A DNA stretch of 64,000 bases from Streptomyces sp. NBC_01591. GTDB taxonomy: Bacteria > Actinomycetota > Actinomycetes > Streptomycetales > Streptomycetaceae. The stretch is taken from NCBI RefSeq assembly GCF_035918155.1, contig NZ_CP109327.1, positions 7,812,001 through 7,876,000 of the forward strand, written 5' to 3'. Of the stretch, positions 26,543 through 34,668 are shown one piece after another. Both the position numbers and the translations under genes were made by a program. Position 1 is the stretch's first letter, and every line of letters begins with the position of its first letter. The notes under the pieces were generated by a model that did no database searches, was not told where the DNA came from, and worked only from the letters and a program-made list of their open reading frames with translations.

Positions 26543-27369
26543 GACGTGCGCCCCGGGGCGTCGGTGTGCAGGCTGCGCAGGAGCAGACGCGGGCACCGCG
26601 GGTCGTCGGTGAAGCTCTCCCTGCCGTGGGCCAGGACGTCGTTGCGGAAGATCAGGCACTGACCGGCCTGGAGAAGCAGGTCGATCCGGACGTCCGGGTC
26701 GTCCCGCCGGGCCCTGAAGTAGCCCAGCGCGCGTGCGAGGGACTTCTGGTCCGCGGCGTCCTTCGGGTACCAGCGCTCGACCTGTCCTTCGCCGTACCGG
26801 GTGGCGTAGTGGCCGTCTCCGAGCTCGGCGAACACGGGCCCGACGGCCTCGCGGACCGCGCCGGGGATCGTCGACCGCCTGCCGAGGATCGTGCCCCGCA
26901 ACAGGACCTCGGCCGCCTCGGGATCCTCCGTCCGCAACTCGTCGAACACCCGTCCCGCGTTGAGCAGGGACGTCCTGCCGCCTCCGTGCGCCGGGCGTAC
27001 GCAGTACAGCAGGGTCGTCCGGATGGTCCCGATGTCCTCCAGGAGCCCGTCGGTGTGCCAGCCCTGTGCCGCGCCGGTGTGGAAGGCCGGGTGGTCCGAT
27101 TCGGCCTTCCGCGTCACCTCGGTGACGAGCGGCGCGTTCCGGTCGCGGTACAGGAGCGGGGCGTAGGGTTCCCCCAGGCCGAAGTCGGCGCGTATCGCCG
27201 CCATTTCCCGGTGGGCGTCCTCCGTCGACACGGTCCCGGCCGGGCTCCGCGCCACCGCGAAGCCGTAGGCCTCCAGCATGTCGTGCGTCTTGTCGGGCTT
27301 CAGCAGATCGGTCAGGTATCCGCGGCCGTGTGCGGTCAGCTCCGTGTAGTCCGACCTCATCAGTTGCAT
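26539..27369 (-). CDS. TauD/TfdA-type Fe(II)/2-oxoglutarate dioxygenase (LipL-like)
   Basis: The protein has 276 aa. The iron triad is visible as H105-x-D107 in AQGWHTDGLL and H248 in DVLAHGRESF, with R261/R265 nearby for 2-oxoglutarate. The expected reaction by analogy to LipL is oxidative dephosphorylation of UMP to uridine-5'-aldehyde, the entry step of the pathway. The start is ATG 27369 with GGGAG 8 nt upstream. ATG 27360 overlaps the stop of a tiny upstream ORF (TGATG) and would shorten the protein by three residues. It lies immediately downstream of the transaldolase-like gene that would use its product. Confidence 0.85.
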   Translation of the reverse strand: MQLMRSDYTELTAHGRGYLTDLLKPDKTHDMLEAYGFAVARSPAGTVSTEDAHREMAAIRADFGLGEPYAPLLYRDRNAPLVTEVTRKAESDHPAFHTGAAQGWHTDGLLEDIGTIRTTLLYCVRPAHGGGRTSLLNAGRVFDELRTEDPEAAEVLLRGTILGRRSTIPGAVREAVGPVFAELGDGHYATRYGEGQVERWYPKDAADQKSLARALGYFRARRDDPDVRIDLLLQAGQCLIFRNDVLAHGRESFTDDPRCPRLLLRSLHTDAPGRTS

Positions 27370-27455
27370 GCCACGGGCTCCCGCACGTCGAAGACGGTCC
27401 GATCGGCCACGTCCCCCGCCCCGGCACCGCAGGGCCTCCCGGTCAGCACGTACAC
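27360..27455 (-). CDS. 31-aa mini-ORF between transaldolase and dioxygenase genes
   Basis: From a GTG at 27455 with GGAGG 7 nt upstream, the frame encodes (M)YVLTGRPCGAGAGDVADR and ends FDVREPVACN. Twenty-eight of 31 codons end in G or C. Its start overlaps the end of the SHMT-like gene and its TGA overlaps an in-frame ATG of the dioxygenase (TGATG at 27360), exactly the coupling style of this operon. It contains two Cys and no known motif. It may be a small precursor or regulatory peptide, or simply a translational-coupling leader. It could also be chance in a GC-rich gap. Confidence 0.45.
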   Translation of the reverse strand: MYVLTGRPCGAGAGDVADRTVFDVREPVACN

Positions 27456-28726
27456 AGCCCGGCCTCCACTCTCAGCTTTTTGGGATCGGTGTAGAAGGGC
27501 GGACCGAACCGGGCGCGGATCGTGCTCACCGTCCGCGGTCCGAGCGGTCGCTCCCGTGCCGTGACCAGGGCGGCGGCAAGTTCCTCCACCGCCTGCGGAC
27601 CGGCGCCCTCGAAGGTGATCTCGTTCGAACCGAGGCGCAGGTGTACGCCGGGCATCCCCGGCATCGACGACTGCAGATTGACCCGGATACCCGCCTCGGC
27701 CAGCCTGTTCGACAGGGCGTACGCGGCTGCCGGGCCCTCCAGTGCCACCCACACCTGGTGTGTGTCGGTGTAGCCGGTGCCGCTGTCGCCGTGGACCCGG
27801 AACCCCGCATCGGCCAGTGCGGCGGCGAGTCGTCGCGCGTTGTCGTTGGTCGTCCGGGCGTAGTTCCCGATCCGGTGCTCGACCTCCAGCGCTGCCAGGG
27901 ACAGTGCCAGGGTCTCCGCGAAGTGGTGACTGCTGACCAGGTCGAACTGGGCGGAGCGCAGGCTCTCGTCGACGTCCTCGGCGTCGGTGAAGATCACGCC
28001 CTTGTGCGGTCCGGGGAACGACTTGTGGGTCGAGCCGCCGAAGGCATCGGCCCCGCAAGCCAGTGGGTTCTCCACGAGACCGCCGAGGACGAGGCCGAGG
28101 TAGTGGCTGGCGTCCACGTACAGCCGGGTGGCCGGGCTCACCCTCCGCACCACGTCCGACATCGTTCCGAAGTCCGGCACCCTGACGCAGTTCTGCACGT
28201 CCACGTACACCAGGTCCACGTCGCCGGGGGCGAGCGCGTCCGCCAGTTCCGAGGCGTCGACCCGGCCGTCCTCGCAGCCGAGCAGACGGGACCGCCGGCC
28301 CAGCCTGGTGAGCAGCGCCGGGGTGGCGTAGTGGCCGCCGGAGTCCTGGTCGACGCTCACCACGGTCGAGCCCGGTGCGGACAGGGCGGCGACGGTGAGA
28401 ATCATCGCGCTCATCCCCGATATCGGCCGCACGTTGCAGTACCGCGCCGAGGCCATCCGCCGGAGCGCCCCGGCCCCGAGCGCCTCGATGTGCGCGATGT
28501 CCTCCCCGCCGCGGAACTCCCAGAACATGGGATCGCCCGCGGTGTTGAAGAAATACCGGTTGGAGAAGTCGGACCCCAGTGGCACCGAGGCCAAGGGCGA
28601 GATCCGGTTCTCGCTGGGCACGAGGTTGAGGGCGTGCGCGGCCCGCCGGTCGGCGTCGGCTATCGCCCTGCCCAGCATCAGCGGGTCGACGCCCGCCGAT
28701 GTCTTTCCGCCAGTTCGCTCCGTCAC
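27443..28726 (-). CDS. SHMT-like PLP transaldolase (LipK-like)
   Basis: This 427-aa relative of serine hydroxymethyltransferase has NLVPSENRISPLAS, GSDFSNRYFF, VDASHYLG (Asp 205, His 208) and GGSTHKSFPGPHKG, with the PLP lysine about K235 after His. True GlyA proteins keep the THKTLRGPRGG-type segment, and this divergent version fits the L-threonine:uridine-5'-aldehyde transaldolases (LipK, Mur17-type) that form 5'-C-glycyluridine. The GTG at 28726 has GAGGTG upstream, 4 nt after the preceding gene. Ordinary SHMT activity is unlikely inside this operon. Confidence 0.85.
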   Translation of the reverse strand: MTERTGGKTSAGVDPLMLGRAIADADRRAAHALNLVPSENRISPLASVPLGSDFSNRYFFNTAGDPMFWEFRGGEDIAHIEALGAGALRRMASARYCNVRPISGMSAMILTVAALSAPGSTVVSVDQDSGGHYATPALLTRLGRRSRLLGCEDGRVDASELADALAPGDVDLVYVDVQNCVRVPDFGTMSDVVRRVSPATRLYVDASHYLGLVLGGLVENPLACGADAFGGSTHKSFPGPHKGVIFTDAEDVDESLRSAQFDLVSSHHFAETLALSLAALEVEHRIGNYARTTNDNARRLAAALADAGFRVHGDSGTGYTDTHQVWVALEGPAAAYALSNRLAEAGIRVNLQSSMPGMPGVHLRLGSNEITFEGAGPQAVEELAAALVTARERPLGPRTVSTIRARFGPPFYTDPKKLRVEAGLCTC

Positions 28727-28730
28727 CTCA

Positions 28731-30056
28731 TCACCTCAACGCCGTTTCGAGGATGCTCACGGTGCCGACGGCATCCGGCTCCGCGACCGAGCAGTTGAAC
28801 CGCACCCAGGGGCGGGTGCAGTCGTACAGGACCGCCCACGGCTCGTCGCTGCCCCCGAAAATCGCCGCCGGGTTGAGCTTGAGCCCCGCCTCCCGGCCGA
28901 TCCGGTTGCACCAAACGACCGCGCCTTCCGGCCCGTCGACCCGGACTGGTAGCGGCAGGAACAGGGAGTAGCCGGTCTCCGGGTACCGGGAGTCGAGATC
29001 GATGCCCAGCGGCACGAGCCGGTTGCGGTAGACCGTGAGGACGTCCGCGTAGTGCCGCGCCATGCCGCGCAGGTACCGGTCGAGGGTGTCGACGACCGGC
29101 GATTCCCACAGCATCGTCGCGAGGGGGTCGTCGGCGGCCGGCCGGCTCGACGCGACCTCGGGGGGAAGCAGCGGAGGCCGTGGTGGAGCGGTGCCTTTCC
29201 GCTGCGCCGCCCGTGCGCACATCAGCGCGACGTACAGCGCGACGACGCCGGTGGACAACGGGTTCAGCGCGTAGCAGCGCTCGAACCGGTCCGCCTCCAG
29301 ATACCGTCTGAGACCGGGATCCCGGGTGATCAGCAGGCCCGCGCGCAGTCCGGGGACCGACAGGTCCTTGCTCGCGGTGAGCATGACGCAGCCCCGGCCG
29401 AGATCGAGGTCCCGGACGGCCTCGCGCAGATGCCGGTCGTCCACCGCGGACCCCTTGCCGGCCGCCGCGGACACCTGGAACACCGAATCGAGGATGCGGA
29501 AGTCGTCGCCGACCCCGTCGGGCAACCGGAAACGCCGACCGGTCACTCCGTTGGGCACGATGTCGACCAGGGCCTTGGGCGCGCCCGACCGGGTGCCGTG
29601 CAGCAGACCGTCGCCGTTGTAGTGGGCGCCGACCGGCATGCCCCACCGGTGGGCGGACTGTTCGAAGGCGTAGTAGCAGGGCAGCGGCAGCACGTACTCG
29701 TACCCCCGTCCGGCGAGATACCCGGTGACCACGCTGATCGCCTCCGTCGACCCGGACATGACGAACACATCGCCGGGCCCGATGTCGAAACGGCCCAGCC
29801 ATTCCGCGGCGAGCGCGCTGATCAGGTGCCGGTCGGAGCCGTCGAACCCGGTCGAGTAGTCCGTCATGCGCTGCTGTTCGAACAACACCGTGATCAGGGC
29901 ACGAATCTGCGCCACGAGCTCCGGAGCGGCCGGGTACATGTTGCGGCCGTATCCGATCTGGCGCGATGTGGACACCCCGTGCCGGAGACGCCGGTACGCG
30001 ACCACGCACGCCGCGTCCTGTGTCTCCGTCACGAATTCCTCCGGAAAGATCGTCAT
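28731..30056 (-). CDS. class I/II PLP aminotransferase
   Basis: This 441-aa fold-type I enzyme has VFVMSGSTEAISVV (phosphate-binding loop), LPLPCYYAFEQSAH and MLTASKDLSVPGLRAGLL, with the PLP lysine about K230, and a C-terminal RFNCSVA arginine. It is separate from the class III enzyme at 23437. It may prepare or modify an amino-acid building block; capreomycidine-type synthases belong to this fold, but nothing specific points to that here. The ATG at 30056 is used; an in-frame GTG at 30065 directly follows the upstream stop. It is co-transcribed with the transaldolase gene. Confidence 0.78.
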   Translation of the reverse strand: MTIFPEEFVTETQDAACVVAYRRLRHGVSTSRQIGYGRNMYPAAPELVAQIRALITVLFEQQRMTDYSTGFDGSDRHLISALAAEWLGRFDIGPGDVFVMSGSTEAISVVTGYLAGRGYEYVLPLPCYYAFEQSAHRWGMPVGAHYNGDGLLHGTRSGAPKALVDIVPNGVTGRRFRLPDGVGDDFRILDSVFQVSAAAGKGSAVDDRHLREAVRDLDLGRGCVMLTASKDLSVPGLRAGLLITRDPGLRRYLEADRFERCYALNPLSTGVVALYVALMCARAAQRKGTAPPRPPLLPPEVASSRPAADDPLATMLWESPVVDTLDRYLRGMARHYADVLTVYRNRLVPLGIDLDSRYPETGYSLFLPLPVRVDGPEGAVVWCNRIGREAGLKLNPAAIFGGSDEPWAVLYDCTRPWVRFNCSVAEPDAVGTVSILETALR

Positions 30057-30065
30057 GAGCACCAC

Positions 30066-30623
30066 TCAGCGCTTCGCCGGCAGCGGCGTCATCGCCCGGG
30101 CGATCGACGAGACCACCCATTCCGACGACGCGTCCGGTAGCAGGTCGATCCAGTGGTCGACCGGCGCCCGCGGGTCCTCGACGAACTCCAGGTACTCGCC
30201 CAGTCGTGCCAACTGCCAGTTCCGTACGCGGTGGTAGTCCGCCGAGTCCCGCTCGAAGAACGAGAAGGTGTCGGCCAGTCGCTCGCAGTACTCCCGGGGT
30301 GCTCGGAGGCCGACGACATGGACCGTTTCTCCCTGGCTCGCGATGTCGGCCCGCAGGAGGGACAGTCGCTCGCTCGAATGGATGTTCATCGGTGCCAGGA
30401 CGCCGCCGCTGCCGTGCCGGGCGGTGTGGACGCACAGCGACGTGAACAGCGCCTGCCAGACAGGGGCCTCCTGGAAGTTCTCCGGCAGGCCGGTACGGAA
30501 CTTCATCAGGGCGAAGCCCAGTTGCTCTCCGTCGACGACCTCGACACCCCCGAGCCGGCCGGCGACCGCCTGCGCGATCTCCATCCTCGACAGCGCCCAG
30601 GGGCCCGTGACGACTGTGATCAT
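30066..30623 (-). CDS. TmrB-related protein with degenerate P-loop
   Basis: This 185-aa protein aligns by eye with the TmrB-like protein at 9689. Shared features are a start MITVVTGPWALS, NFQEAPVWQALF and GVLAPMNIHSSERLSLLRADI in the same order. The P-loop GKS/T is missing (GPWALSRME), so ordinary ATP binding is doubtful. It might be a binding or sequestering protein, a phosphotransferase with altered phosphate site, or a partner of the intact paralogue. ATG 30623 overlaps the methyltransferase stop (ATGA). A role in self-protection is inferred from family and location. Confidence 0.62.
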   Translation of the reverse strand: MITVVTGPWALSRMEIAQAVAGRLGGVEVVDGEQLGFALMKFRTGLPENFQEAPVWQALFTSLCVHTARHGSGGVLAPMNIHSSERLSLLRADIASQGETVHVVGLRAPREYCERLADTFSFFERDSADYHRVRNWQLARLGEYLEFVEDPRAPVDHWIDLLPDASSEWVVSSIARAMTPLPAKR

Positions 30624-31261
30624 CGGCTTACCCGGAACAGTACGTGGATGTCCTTGTCCGCGGTTGCCAGCTCCGGCCGGTTGGAGATGCTCGACCAGGT
30701 GGTTCGGGCGAATCCGTGCCGCGCGAACACGTCGCGGAGGACGTTGGGGTGCCAGCCGCCGAACCCCGGCAGCTCCCTCCCCGCCTTCCGGAAGTCGCCG
30801 TTCGGGCGGCCGTCCCACATCGTCTCGACGGCGACCCACACGGCGGACTCCGTCGTGTGGGTCGCCACCGCCCCGGCCAGCCGACCCAGGTCCGCCACGG
30901 TCCACAGCACGTTCCGGGAGAACACCGCGTCGTACCGGCCGTCGATGTCCTGCGCGTCGAGCATCGAGAACGTGACGGCGGGACCGCCGTCCGGTCCTCG
31001 CCGCCCGAGCGCCTTCTCCCGCGCCCGCGCGATCATCCGCTCCGAGGTGTCCACACCGTGGACATCGAAACCCAGCTCCGCGCACAACAACGCGTAGGTG
31101 CCCGTCCCGCAGCCGATGTCGAGGAGCCTTCCCGAACGAATGGGAAAAACCTCCGCGAGCATCGACTTCCACGCCTCCGCCTGTTCGGACGTCAGCGAAT
31201 TACCCGGTGTTTCGTCATAATTCTCGGCGCGGTGGTCCCAATGCGCCACCAAGTTCGTCAC
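30620..31261 (-). CDS. class I SAM-dependent methyltransferase
   Basis: A 213-aa minimal methyltransferase, starting at GTG 31261 with GGAGGAG 8 nt upstream. SAM motif I is LLDIGCGTGTYALLC, then VHGVDTSERMIARAREKA, FSMLDAQDIDGRYDAVFSRN (motif II region) and TTESAVWVAVET. The start HWDHRAENYDETPG is typical of small N/O-methyltransferases. It is unrelated in architecture to the longer methyltransferase at 10286. Probable N-methylation of the aminoribose or an amino-acid unit is a guess. Confidence 0.82.
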   Translation of the reverse strand: MTNLVAHWDHRAENYDETPGNSLTSEQAEAWKSMLAEVFPIRSGRLLDIGCGTGTYALLCAELGFDVHGVDTSERMIARAREKALGRRGPDGGPAVTFSMLDAQDIDGRYDAVFSRNVLWTVADLGRLAGAVATHTTESAVWVAVETMWDGRPNGDFRKAGRELPGFGGWHPNVLRDVFARHGFARTTWSSISNRPELATADKDIHVLFRVSR

Positions 31262-31280
31262 GCCCCGACTCCTCCGGCCG

Positions 31281-31802
31281 CTATTTCTGCTCGTTGTCCG
31301 TCCCGAAAACGATATGGATCCGCATGTCGTCGCCCCCGTTGAACGCACTGTGCAGATGCCTGGTGTCGACGTAGTAAAGGTTGCCGTCGGCCGGGACATT
31401 CACCACCTTGTCGTGCTCGACGAAAACGAATCGCGCGTGCTCGCTCGTGGTGACCGCGAGGTGATATCGCGGCGTCATGTCCCGGTGCACGGAATAGCAG
31501 TGCTTCGGGTCCAGTGCCATGATCCTGGTACGGATGGGCTTGAACGGGAGCCGGTCGAACACCTCGCCCAGGTAGCTGCCCCGGAGTTCGGCGTGCACCT
31601 CGGTGAAGTCGGAGTCCGAGGAAATCAAGGACTGCCGCAGGCAGCCCTCGTACCACGGGTCCGTTGCCGCCGGCCGGTGCTGGAGAGCGAGCTGCCGTGT
31701 CCCCTCGAAGGCCAGCGGATGCTTTTCCAACAGGCTTGCCACCGACTCGCGGAGCTTGTCGGGGTCGATCTCGAGATCAGTCCTGGACGTCAGCAAGGTC
31801 AC
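31281..31802 (-). CDS. small aspartyl/asparaginyl hydroxylase-like 2OG oxygenase
   Basis: This 173-aa cupin-fold oxygenase starts at GTG 31802 with AGGAGGAG 8 nt upstream. The iron motif is YSVHRDMTPRYHLAV (His-x-Asp), the distal His lies in VDTRHLHSAFNGG, and an Arg in MRIHIVF fits 2-oxoglutarate binding. This layout matches the Asp/Asn beta-hydroxylase group, which hydroxylates amino-acid side chains or peptides. A substrate could be a free amino acid or the cluster peptide. It lies 19 nt upstream of the methyltransferase gene. Confidence 0.78.
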   Translation of the reverse strand: MTLLTSRTDLEIDPDKLRESVASLLEKHPLAFEGTRQLALQHRPAATDPWYEGCLRQSLISSDSDFTEVHAELRGSYLGEVFDRLPFKPIRTRIMALDPKHCYSVHRDMTPRYHLAVTTSEHARFVFVEHDKVVNVPADGNLYYVDTRHLHSAFNGGDDMRIHIVFGTDNEQK

Positions 31803-31866
31803 GGCGTGACTCCTCCTGCGGAACGGATCAGCCAAGTCCGCCAACGGCGAACCGGTTTTCCTGCCT

Positions 31867-32913
31867 CTACTTGATTCTTCTGACCACCGCAGGATCTGTC
31901 ATTGCCGGGACGCGACCACCTGATTGGCCGATCGCGTCCCGTCGGAACCAGTCGTCGCGAAACCTGCCCGGTGGTACGCCGTACTTGGCGCGGAATGCCC
32001 GGCTGAAGTCGGAGGGCTGGGAAAAACCGTTGCGCAGGCCGATCTCGCGGACCGAGACCGATCGCAGCCGCGCGTCGCAGAGTTCACGTCGACTGTTCTC
32101 CAGCCTCCGCTGCCGAATCCAGTCCGACGGCGTGCTGCCCGCTGTCTTGAACAGCCGTTGCAGATAGCGAATGGAGATGTGATGTGCCGAGGCGACCAGG
32201 CTCGGCGTGAGGCCGCAGTCGCCGAGATTGCGGTCGATGAATCCGCGGATGCGCGTTATCAACTCGTACTGCAGGGTCTGCGGGCACACTTCGTCGGCGT
32301 CGACGAAGTGCCGTTCCAGCACCGCCGCGGCCAAGTGCAGGGCGGCATCGCCGAACCGGGCCACCTCGGGCGCACCCAGCCCGGTCGCCCGGCCTGCCGC
32401 CTCGACCAGGAACGAGCAGAGCAGCGGCCCGGAACCGGCCGCGTCCCGGACCTTGTGCTGCGGCGCGCCGACGTCCGGTGGAACCGTCGGCATCGCGGAG
32501 CCCGGGAAGACCATCACGACCGCCTCGGCCGTCCGGTTCCCCAGCGTCGGGCTGATGCCCAGGGGGAGTCGGGTGTCGCACAGCGCCACCGCAGCGTCCC
32601 GAACGATGAGTTCGCGTCCGGCTCGCGCCACTCCGATCTCGCCGAGCGAACTGAGAACGAGGGCATACCGCCCGGGATCGGCCTCCAGCACATGCAGAGC
32701 GGAACCGGCCGTTCGGAATGTGATCCGGTGTGCCGTGACACTGCCCAGTTCAGTGGTCTGCAGAATCGGACGAACGCCACGGAGAGCCGGGTCCTGGTGT
32801 CCGGGTTCGCCGGCGCCCCCTGCCGCCGGCCCGCGCACAGCCCCTTCGGCCGTCCATCGGTCTCCCCGCCGGACGGAACCACCCAACGGCACCATCTCAC
32901 CGCTGCGCCGCAT
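31867..32913 (-). CDS. AraC/XylS-family transcriptional regulator
   Basis: This 348-aa protein, starting at ATG 32913 after GGGAG, has a roughly 180-aa sensory region similar to AraC-like ligand-binding domains. The C-terminal double helix-turn-helix is FIDRNLGDCGLTPSLVASAH...YLQRLFKTAG...VREIGLRNGFSQPSDFSRAFR...YGVPPGRFR, the canonical AraC signature. As the first gene of the minus-strand run it is the likely cluster-situated activator. Its target sites are not evident. Confidence 0.88.
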   Translation of the reverse strand: MRRSGEMVPLGGSVRRGDRWTAEGAVRGPAAGGAGEPGHQDPALRGVRPILQTTELGSVTAHRITFRTAGSALHVLEADPGRYALVLSSLGEIGVARAGRELIVRDAAVALCDTRLPLGISPTLGNRTAEAVVMVFPGSAMPTVPPDVGAPQHKVRDAAGSGPLLCSFLVEAAGRATGLGAPEVARFGDAALHLAAAVLERHFVDADEVCPQTLQYELITRIRGFIDRNLGDCGLTPSLVASAHHISIRYLQRLFKTAGSTPSDWIRQRRLENSRRELCDARLRSVSVREIGLRNGFSQPSDFSRAFRAKYGVPPGRFRDDWFRRDAIGQSGGRVPAMTDPAVVRRIK

Positions 32914-33377
32914 TTCCAAACTCCCGTTCTAGCGAATAGTCGGTTCGTGGTCCCGCCGCGGCGCGCCACTCCGGCTTTCGGCCGTCACCGTGACCGGTCT
33001 CATGACGCGTGCGGGCATTCCTTCTCCAAGAGCAGTCCGTCACATAGTGTCGCTGGTGAAATATCACTGTCATTGATAGGGCGCGACCAATCACTTGACC
33101 TCGCGCGCCGAGCTGTTCAAGGCAACCGGAAGGCACACAGCCGCCCGATGCACCATTGATTCGCGCGAAACCACCGGATCGGATCAGCCAGGATGTCGCC
33201 CGGTTTCCGGGCCGGGGCAATAGTTTCGGAGAATGACGCGGGAATGGCTCAATATTGGCCAACCGGAAGAGGGGGCGAGCCCGAGCGCGGGTAAGGTCCT
33301 GCCCGCCACAGCGGCATGGCGCCGACTTCGGCGGACGCCATCCACGCACGACGAAAAGTACGAAGAAAGGCGTCGAG
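32914..33377. other. divergent intergenic region, cluster promoter area
   Basis: No supported gene lies in these 464 bases between the AraC gene (-) and the nucleotidyltransferase gene (+). The region is less GC-rich in places (TTTCGGAGAATGACG, CAATATTGGCC), as expected for promoters. Short ORFs here lack ribosome sites and coding-like third-base use. Confidence 0.5.
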
Positions 33378-34223
33378 TTGACTTCTCCATGCGTGATCGA
33401 TCCCGACCAGGAGCCGTGGATTCTCGCACGGCGTTTCACGAATCGACTGGCCGACGCCCTGGGCGACACTCTCCGTGATGTCGTGGTGGTGGGATCCGCG
33501 TCGCTCGGCGACTGGCAGGCGAACAGTGACATCGACCTCGTCTGCGTGGTGGAGAGGGGATTGGATTCACGGGCACGCGACGCCGTCTCGCCGCTGCACG
33601 AGAACTCCAAGCACGAATACGGTCACACGATCGATGCGATGTACGTGACAAGAGACGGTCTGGCCAAGGGCCCTGACACCCTCCAGTCCGTCGTGGCGTC
33701 GGTCGCCGGAACCCTGCATCCCGAGTCGACGGACGGACCGATGAACTGGGCGACCTGGCTCAACATCGTCCAGTCCGGTGTCCGTGTCCCCCTCGCCGGG
33801 GACGGGGCGATGACGGCGGTGGATCCGAGGAGCGCCGGGATGCCGATCGAGGAGGAGACCGCGCGCGACGGGGCGATCAGGTTCTCCCGCGCCAATCTCG
33901 ACCAGTACTGGCGCAACAGGATCACCCTGTCCGAACAGATCTACCTGGACAACGAAGCGGCCCACCCGGTGTCCACGTTCGAGGTCGAGTGGATGTCCCT
34001 GGGGCCGGCTCGCCTGCTGGCGACGGTCCTCACCGGGCGCATCGTCTCGAAGTCGGAGGGTGGTGAGCTGGCCGCCGACAGGTCTCCGGAGTTCCGGCCG
34101 CACCTCACGCAGGTGCTCGACGCCCGCAGGGGGGCGGACGTCACAAGGACGTGGAGCCGCGGAGACCTGGAGCGGTCGCTCGACCTCGCCCGCATCTGCG
34201 TGCGCCTCGGCGCGGGCGGCTAG
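33378..34223 (+). CDS. AadA-like nucleotidyltransferase, candidate self-resistance enzyme
   Basis: This 281-aa protein starts at TTG 33378 (AAAGG 7 nt upstream; GTG 33393 is an alternative). VVVGSASLGDWQANSDIDLVC is the nucleotidyltransferase motif G-S-x7-S-D-x-D of the AadA/ANT(3'')-ANT(9) group. DNEAAHPVSTFEVEW and the C-terminal helices also fit. Members adenylylate antibiotic hydroxyls. In muraymycin biosynthesis a nucleotidyltransferase and a phosphotransferase jointly protect the producer, which matches this gene plus the TmrB-like genes. It is divergent from the AraC regulator at the cluster edge. Aminoglycoside resistance is the alternative. Confidence 0.8.
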   Translation: MTSPCVIDPDQEPWILARRFTNRLADALGDTLRDVVVVGSASLGDWQANSDIDLVCVVERGLDSRARDAVSPLHENSKHEYGHTIDAMYVTRDGLAKGPDTLQSVVASVAGTLHPESTDGPMNWATWLNIVQSGVRVPLAGDGAMTAVDPRSAGMPIEEETARDGAIRFSRANLDQYWRNRITLSEQIYLDNEAAHPVSTFEVEWMSLGPARLLATVLTGRIVSKSEGGELAADRSPEFRPHLTQVLDARRGADVTRTWSRGDLERSLDLARICVRLGAGG

Positions 34224-34242
34224 CCTCGCTGTTTCGCTTGGG

Positions 34243-34274
34243 GTGACGAGGTGACGAGGTGACGAGGTGACGCT
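34243..34274. repeat. 8-bp tandem repeats (GTGACGAG) at the cluster edge
   Basis: GTGACGAG occurs at 34243, 34251 and 34259, followed by GTGACGCT at 34267. The array lies exactly between the resistance-type nucleotidyltransferase gene and the transposase relic. Confidence 0.85.
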
Positions 34275-34447
34275 GTGGGCGGCTCGCCGTCCAGCAGCAG
34301 GACGCGGGTCCGGGCCAGAAGGCCGATGGGCGCGAGGCTGAGCTCGAGCCAGGCGGCGTTGACGGAGAGCAAGCGGGATGGGAAGCGTCCGAAACCGGTG
34401 GTCTTGCCGCACCGGATGTGGTCCTCGACTGTGGCGTGTCCATGGTG
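34268..34447 (-). pseudogene. IS1380-family transposase remnant
   Basis: The minus strand encodes about 60 residues, including GHATVEDHIRCGKTTGFGRF then SVNAAWLELSLAPIGLLA and VLLLDGE. This is the well-conserved segment of IS1380 transposases (typically R-H-A-R-V-E-D-R-I-R...G-L...F..N..W). The rest of the protein is missing at both ends, and the C-terminal side breaks off at the GTGACGAG array. No inverted repeats are recognisable. It is a dead relic that marks past transposition. Confidence 0.72.
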
Positions 34448-34630
34448 GCGGACCTCCAGGAACTGGGCCGAGCCGCCGTCGGCGTCCAGGGCGGGGTGCC
34501 AGACCACAAGCCCCTGTCCGTGGTCCATCTCGATCCCGGCTCGAAGCGGCTGACGTTCGAAGGGGTGGCCTGGCCGACGGGGCGTCCTCCCGCGCGGGAG
34601 GACGACTGCGTGATCCCGGCGCATCCGTAG
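34448..34630 (+). pseudogene. truncated coding remnant of unknown family
   Basis: A plus-strand frame with strongly G/C-biased third positions reads ...LQELGRAAVGVQGGVPDHKP, LSVVHLDPGSKRLTFEGVA and ends CVIPAHP at TAG 34628-34630. It abuts the transposase relic and has no proper start, so it looks like the 3' end of a gene cut by insertion or deletion. The family is not recognised. Confidence 0.35.
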
Positions 34631-34668
34631 CCCGGCGCGATGTGGTGTGAGGCCCCGGCTACGGGCCC

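Noticed and set aside
31924..33159. 411-codon plus-strand ORF opposite the AraC gene
   Set aside because: It is antisense to a clear AraC-family HTH protein and shows no domain.
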